Below are positions 7,225 through 10,226 of a DNA stretch of 10,226 nucleotides, in pieces. Made by a program: the position numbers and the translations under genes. Source of the DNA: Pseudomonadota bacterium (GTDB taxonomy: Bacteria > Pseudomonadota > Alphaproteobacteria > Rhizobiales > Hyphomicrobiaceae); the NCBI GenBank assembly GCA_023428365.1, contig JAEYYQ010000383.1, positions 1 through 10,226 on the forward strand. The letters run 5' to 3'. Numbering within the stretch: the stretch's first letter is position 1; each line of letters begins with the position of its first letter. A model generated the notes under the pieces. The model saw nothing but the letters and a program-made list of their open reading frames with translations. It did not search any database and was not told the DNA's origin.

Positions 7225-8490
7225 ATGACCACTGGTAACGAGAACAAGAAATCACTCCTGTTCAGAAACTTCGGGCTTTTGGACCCGCGGTTCGATGAGA
7301 TTCGCGACGGCTACGACGTGCTCGTCGAGGGCGACAAGTTCAAGGAAGTCTCGGATAAGCCGATCAAATCTGGCAGCGCCCAAGTCATAGATTGCGGTGG
7401 TCGCGTCCTGATGCCGGGGCTGATCGACTGCCATGTGCACTGCATGCACAGCGAAGTTTATATTCGGCGGCTGGAAGATATTCCGCTGACGCTGAACACG
7501 GCGCGGGCCGCGGTGCGGGTGCGCGAGATGCTGGATCGCGGCTTTACGACGGTGCGCGATACCGGTGGTTCTGATTGGGGGCTGAAGGCCGCCATTGATG
7601 AGGGGTTGTTTCCCGGACCGCGCCTGTTCATTGCTGGACGCTCTCTCGGCCCGACCGGGGGGCACAACGACAACCGCGCCCGCACACAGTCGCCACCCTC
7701 CTGCTTTTGCTGCAATGCGATGGTGTACTTGCGCCAAGTGGTCGATGGCGAAGATGAGATGCGGCGTGCCGTGCGAGAGCAGATGCGTCTGGGCGCCGAT
7801 CACATCAAGATCATGGTGTCGGGCGGCGTCGCCTCTCCATTCGATCCGCTCGATTCATTGCAATTCTCAATCGGCGAAATTGAAGCCGCGGTAGAGGAAG
7901 CGCACGCCTTCGGGCGTTACGTGTGCGCACATGCGTATTCGCCAGAGGCGATTCAGCGCGCGGTCGGCAACGGCGTACGCACCATCGAGCATGGCAATCT
8001 GATCGACGATGACAGCGCCAAGCTGATGGCGTCGAAGGACGCCTATGTGGTCGCGAACATCGTCGCCTACGTCGCGATCAAGGAGCGGGCCGCGCAGTTC
8101 GGTATGCTGCCGGAAATGCTGGAGAAAAACGAAGCTGTCCTCGAAGGCGGATATCGCTCACTTGAGATTTGCAAGCGCAATGGGGTGAAGGTCGCTTACG
8201 GCTCTGATCTGCTTGGCGCTCTCGCCAACGACCAAAGCCGCGAATTCTCGATCCGCACCACGGTTGTCCCGGCGATCGACGTCATCCGCTCTGCAACTCT
8301 GATCGGCGCGGAGGTTGTGCGGCGACCAGGAAAGCTGGGCGTCATCGAGCCGGGCGCCTGGGCGGATCTGATTGTCGTCGATGGCGACCCCCTGAAGAAT
8401 ATTCAGCTGCTGGAAGGTCAGGGTCGGCATCTCAGTGCGATCATGAAGGGTGGAAACTTCCATAAGAACAGGTTGGGGCAGAACGCGTAG
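7225..8490 (+). CDS. Metal-dependent amidohydrolase (COG1228, imidazolonepropionase/Xaa-Arg dipeptidase-like), second copy
   Basis: The 421-residue protein aligns with the first amidohydrolase (3787-5022) through the whole barrel core at a constant offset of seven residues. By eye about two-thirds of positions are identical. All predicted metal ligands are kept: H70 and H72 (DCHVH), K195 (IKIMVSGG), H236 (CAHAY), H256 (TIEHG) and D328 (YGSD). The Cys cluster is also kept as CFCC (C160, C162, C163) after GPTGGH. Differences concentrate around residues 73-75 and 148-175, near where substrate-loop variation would be expected, so the two enzymes may differ in specificity. Eight extra residues at the N-terminus are polar and do not form a signal peptide. 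The start is preceded by a modest GGGA at 7216-7219. The stop is 9-18 bases from the permease start, so the enzyme and the ABC transporter are probably co-transcribed. This is the strongest hint that its substrate is imported. Conversion of an oligopeptide, N-acyl amino acid or similar amide is the working inference. Confidence 0.92.
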   Translation: MTTGNENKKSLLFRNFGLLDPRFDEIRDGYDVLVEGDKFKEVSDKPIKSGSAQVIDCGGRVLMPGLIDCHVHCMHSEVYIRRLEDIPLTLNTARAAVRVREMLDRGFTTVRDTGGSDWGLKAAIDEGLFPGPRLFIAGRSLGPTGGHNDNRARTQSPPSCFCCNAMVYLRQVVDGEDEMRRAVREQMRLGADHIKIMVSGGVASPFDPLDSLQFSIGEIEAAVEEAHAFGRYVCAHAYSPEAIQRAVGNGVRTIEHGNLIDDDSAKLMASKDAYVVANIVAYVAIKERAAQFGMLPEMLEKNEAVLEGGYRSLEICKRNGVKVAYGSDLLGALANDQSREFSIRTTVVPAIDVIRSATLIGAEVVRRPGKLGVIEPGAWADLIVVDGDPLKNIQLLEGQGRHLSAIMKGGNFHKNRLGQNA

Positions 8491-8508
8491 TGGAGTGAGG
8501 TGGGAGAA

Positions 8509-9336
8509 ATGGCGGCTCCGACAGTGTTCGGCGCACGACGACTGGGCGGGTGGATGCTGCGCGGTGCGGCGGCATTCACCATGCTCTACATTCTCACGCC
8601 TCTGATTTTCGTAACCTGGCTTTCGTTCTTCTGGCAGGAAATTCCCTCATTCCCGCCTGAGGGTTACTCACTCCGCTGGTACAAGGCGATCGCAACCAAT
8701 GACCGGTTCGTCAGTGGGTTCCTGCTGAGTTTGCAGCTCGGTGTGATTGCGACGGTCATCGGCCTGATGGTCGGTGTGCCGGCGGCGTTGTGCCTATCGC
8801 GCTTTAAATTCACGGGACGCGAAGCGCTCAATAGTCTGCTTCTGCTGCCCCTGATGGTGCCGGGCATCGTTCTCGGCATGGCGCTGTATGTGTCTCATGT
8901 CGAGCTTGAGATTGCGACCGGCTGGCCGATTCTCGGTTCGCTTGGCGGATTGGTCGCGGGGCATGTCCTGGTCGTCATTCCGTGGACGGTGCGTCTGGTG
9001 ACGGCCAGCCTGGCAGGTTTCGATCGCACATTGGAAGAGGCGGCGCAAAATCTCGGCGCTGATCGCTGGACGACCTTCCGGCGGATTACGATGCCATCCA
9101 TTTTGCCCGGTGTGGTCGCCGCGGCCATGTTCGGTTTTGTCTCGTCATTCGGCAACCTGGAAATGAGCCTGTTTTTGGTTGGCCCCGGCCGCACGACGTT
9201 GCCGATTGCCATCCTTCAGTATCTCGAATGGAAAATCGATCCGACCATCGCGGCCGTCTCCGTCATGCAGATCCTGCTGATCGGTGCGGCAATGCTGATC
9301 ACGGATCGTTTCGTGAAGATCAGTCGCGTGGTGTAG
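8509..9336 (+). CDS. ABC transporter permease, PotC-like (polyamine/opine importer family)
   Basis: The 275-residue membrane protein belongs to the binding-protein-dependent permease family (BPD_transp_1), closest in style to PotC/PotI of spermidine/putrescine importers. Six hydrophobic segments can be placed at about 19-43, 70-97, 107-129, 141-165, 200-224 and 246-267. The FPPEGYSLRWYKAI stretch (48-61) is typical of PotC-type permeases. The cytoplasmic EAA loop that docks the ATPase is clear: EEAAQNLGADRWTTFRRITMPSILPG, from about E176 to G201. The ATG at 8509 has GAGG eight bases upstream. A GTG at 8500 would add three residues and is less likely. It is tightly placed after the second amidohydrolase and 10 bp before the ATPase gene. 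PotC-type transporters usually need a second permease (PotB-like) and a periplasmic binding protein; neither is in the window. Substrate class cannot be settled from the permease alone: polyamine, opine, phosphonate and putative peptide-like importers share this fold. Confidence 0.92.
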   Translation: MAAPTVFGARRLGGWMLRGAAAFTMLYILTPLIFVTWLSFFWQEIPSFPPEGYSLRWYKAIATNDRFVSGFLLSLQLGVIATVIGLMVGVPAALCLSRFKFTGREALNSLLLLPLMVPGIVLGMALYVSHVELEIATGWPILGSLGGLVAGHVLVVIPWTVRLVTASLAGFDRTLEEAAQNLGADRWTTFRRITMPSILPGVVAAAMFGFVSSFGNLEMSLFLVGPGRTTLPIAILQYLEWKIDPTIAAVSVMQILLIGAAMLITDRFVKISRVV

Positions 9337-9346
9337 CGGGAGACCT

Positions 9347-10226
9347 ATGGCAAGGCTGGAACTCGATCGTTTGTCGAAACGCTACGGTGAATTCATCGCT
9401 GTTCGCGATGTCACGCTCGATGTTGTGGAAGGTGAGTTCCTGGTTCTGCTGGGACCGTCGGGGTGCGGTAAAACAACGACATTGCGCATGATTGCCGGCT
9501 TTATAGAGCCAAGCGGCGGAGCGGTGCGCATCGGTGGTCAGGACATCACCGCGCAGCCGCCTTGGAAACGCAACACCGGACTGGTTTTCCAAAGCTACGC
9601 GCTGTTTCCGCATTTGACCGTCAATCAGAACGTCGGTTTCGGTCTGGAAATGCGTAAAATTCCACAGGCCGAGATCGGTGAACGAACCGCGGAGGCGCTG
9701 CGGCTGGTGCGGCTCGATCATCTGGGCGAGCGCTTGCCCCGGCAGTTGTCTGGCGGACAGCAACAGCGGGTGGCGTTGGCGCGTGCGCTGGTGTTCCGTC
9801 CCGACGTGTTGCTGCTCGATGAGCCGCTGTCGAACCTTGACGCAAAGTTGCGCCACGAGGTGCGCGTCGAAATTCGAGAACTCCAGCGGCAGCTCGGCCT
9901 GACGACGGTGATGGTGACCCACGACCAGGAAGAGGCCCTGACGATGGCCGACCGGCTCGTCGTCATGAGGGAGGGCTCGGTCCGGCAGGTCGGCACGCAG
10001 CGCGATCTTTATGAGCGCCCAGCCGACCGTTTCGTCGCTGGGTTCGTGGGGCGCAGTACATTTCTTGACGGACAGGTCCGCGATACAGGACTGTTTCATA
10101 CCGAAGGCGGGCTTTCGTTTCGTTGTGATGGCGCAGCGAATGGCAATGCCACGCTCGCCCTCAGGCCGGAGCGGATATCCATCGCGGCAGTGCCTATTCA
10201 AGGCATGGATAATTGCGTCGAGGGAA
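9347..10226 (+). CDS. ABC transporter ATP-binding protein, PotA-like (3' end beyond window)
   Basis: The reading frame stays open from the ATG at 9347 to the window end (293 codons seen), so the C-terminus is missing. The nucleotide-binding domain is complete: Walker A GPSGCGKTT (36-44), Q-loop Q82, signature LSGGQQQR (134-141), Walker B VLLLDEP (154-160, with D158 and E159) and switch H192. After residue 230 a TOBE-type regulatory domain begins, including LALRPERI. This architecture is that of PotA/UgpC/FbpC ATPases, usually 340-380 residues, so perhaps 50-90 residues lie outside. GGGAG at 9338-9342 supports the start. The gene follows the permease stop by 10 bp, and together they should form the energy-coupling and channel parts of one importer. 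Family assignment is secure; the transported compound is not known. Confidence 0.95.
   Translation, partial: MARLELDRLSKRYGEFIAVRDVTLDVVEGEFLVLLGPSGCGKTTTLRMIAGFIEPSGGAVRIGGQDITAQPPWKRNTGLVFQSYALFPHLTVNQNVGFGLEMRKIPQAEIGERTAEALRLVRLDHLGERLPRQLSGGQQQRVALARALVFRPDVLLLDEPLSNLDAKLRHEVRVEIRELQRQLGLTTVMVTHDQEEALTMADRLVVMREGSVRQVGTQRDLYERPADRFVAGFVGRSTFLDGQVRDTGLFHTEGGLSFRCDGAANGNATLALRPERISIAAVPIQGMDNCVEG

Noticed and set aside
9320..10201. Minus-strand open frame (293 codons) opposite the ABC ATPase
   Set aside because: The plus strand encodes all ATPase motifs over the same bases, and the antisense product has no family features.

Overview
The window looks like chromosomal DNA of an alphaproteobacterium, most likely from the order Hyphomicrobiales near Bradyrhizobium, Afipia or Rhodopseudomonas. 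This is inferred from GC-rich codon use, tight gene packing, and the protein flavour (a YeaH-SpoVR pair, a polyamine-type ABC transporter, COG1228-type amidohydrolases). No rRNA or tRNA gene, insertion sequence, phage gene or CRISPR array is visible.

Left part (1-2865, + strand): the end of a probable stress operon. The first codons may be the 3' end of an upstream gene, in this operon usually prkA. Then come yeaH (DUF444, von Willebrand A-like) and spoVR (ycgB family), which overlap by four bases (ATGA). A 116-bp gap with two adjacent palindromes follows, then a 203-residue protein of unknown function that is closed by a convincing Rho-independent terminator at 3629-3659.

Right part (about 3690-10226): a candidate uptake-and-hydrolysis locus. 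Two paralogous metal-dependent amidohydrolases, roughly two-thirds identical by eye, flank an oppositely oriented gene for a large alpha/beta hydrolase of the Abhydrolase_10 type. Downstream of the second amidohydrolase, closely spaced on the + strand, are a PotC-like ABC permease and a PotA-like ABC ATPase that runs off the window end. A second permease and a periplasmic binding protein are expected beyond position 10226 but cannot be seen. The simplest reading is that the transporter imports an amide-, peptide- or ester-containing compound and the cytoplasmic hydrolases cleave it. The substrate cannot be read from the sequence.

The 120-165 bp between the alpha/beta hydrolase and the second amidohydrolase is a divergent control region. 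It contains two inverted repeats and a possible promoter. No gene-free stretch exceeds about 200 bases.
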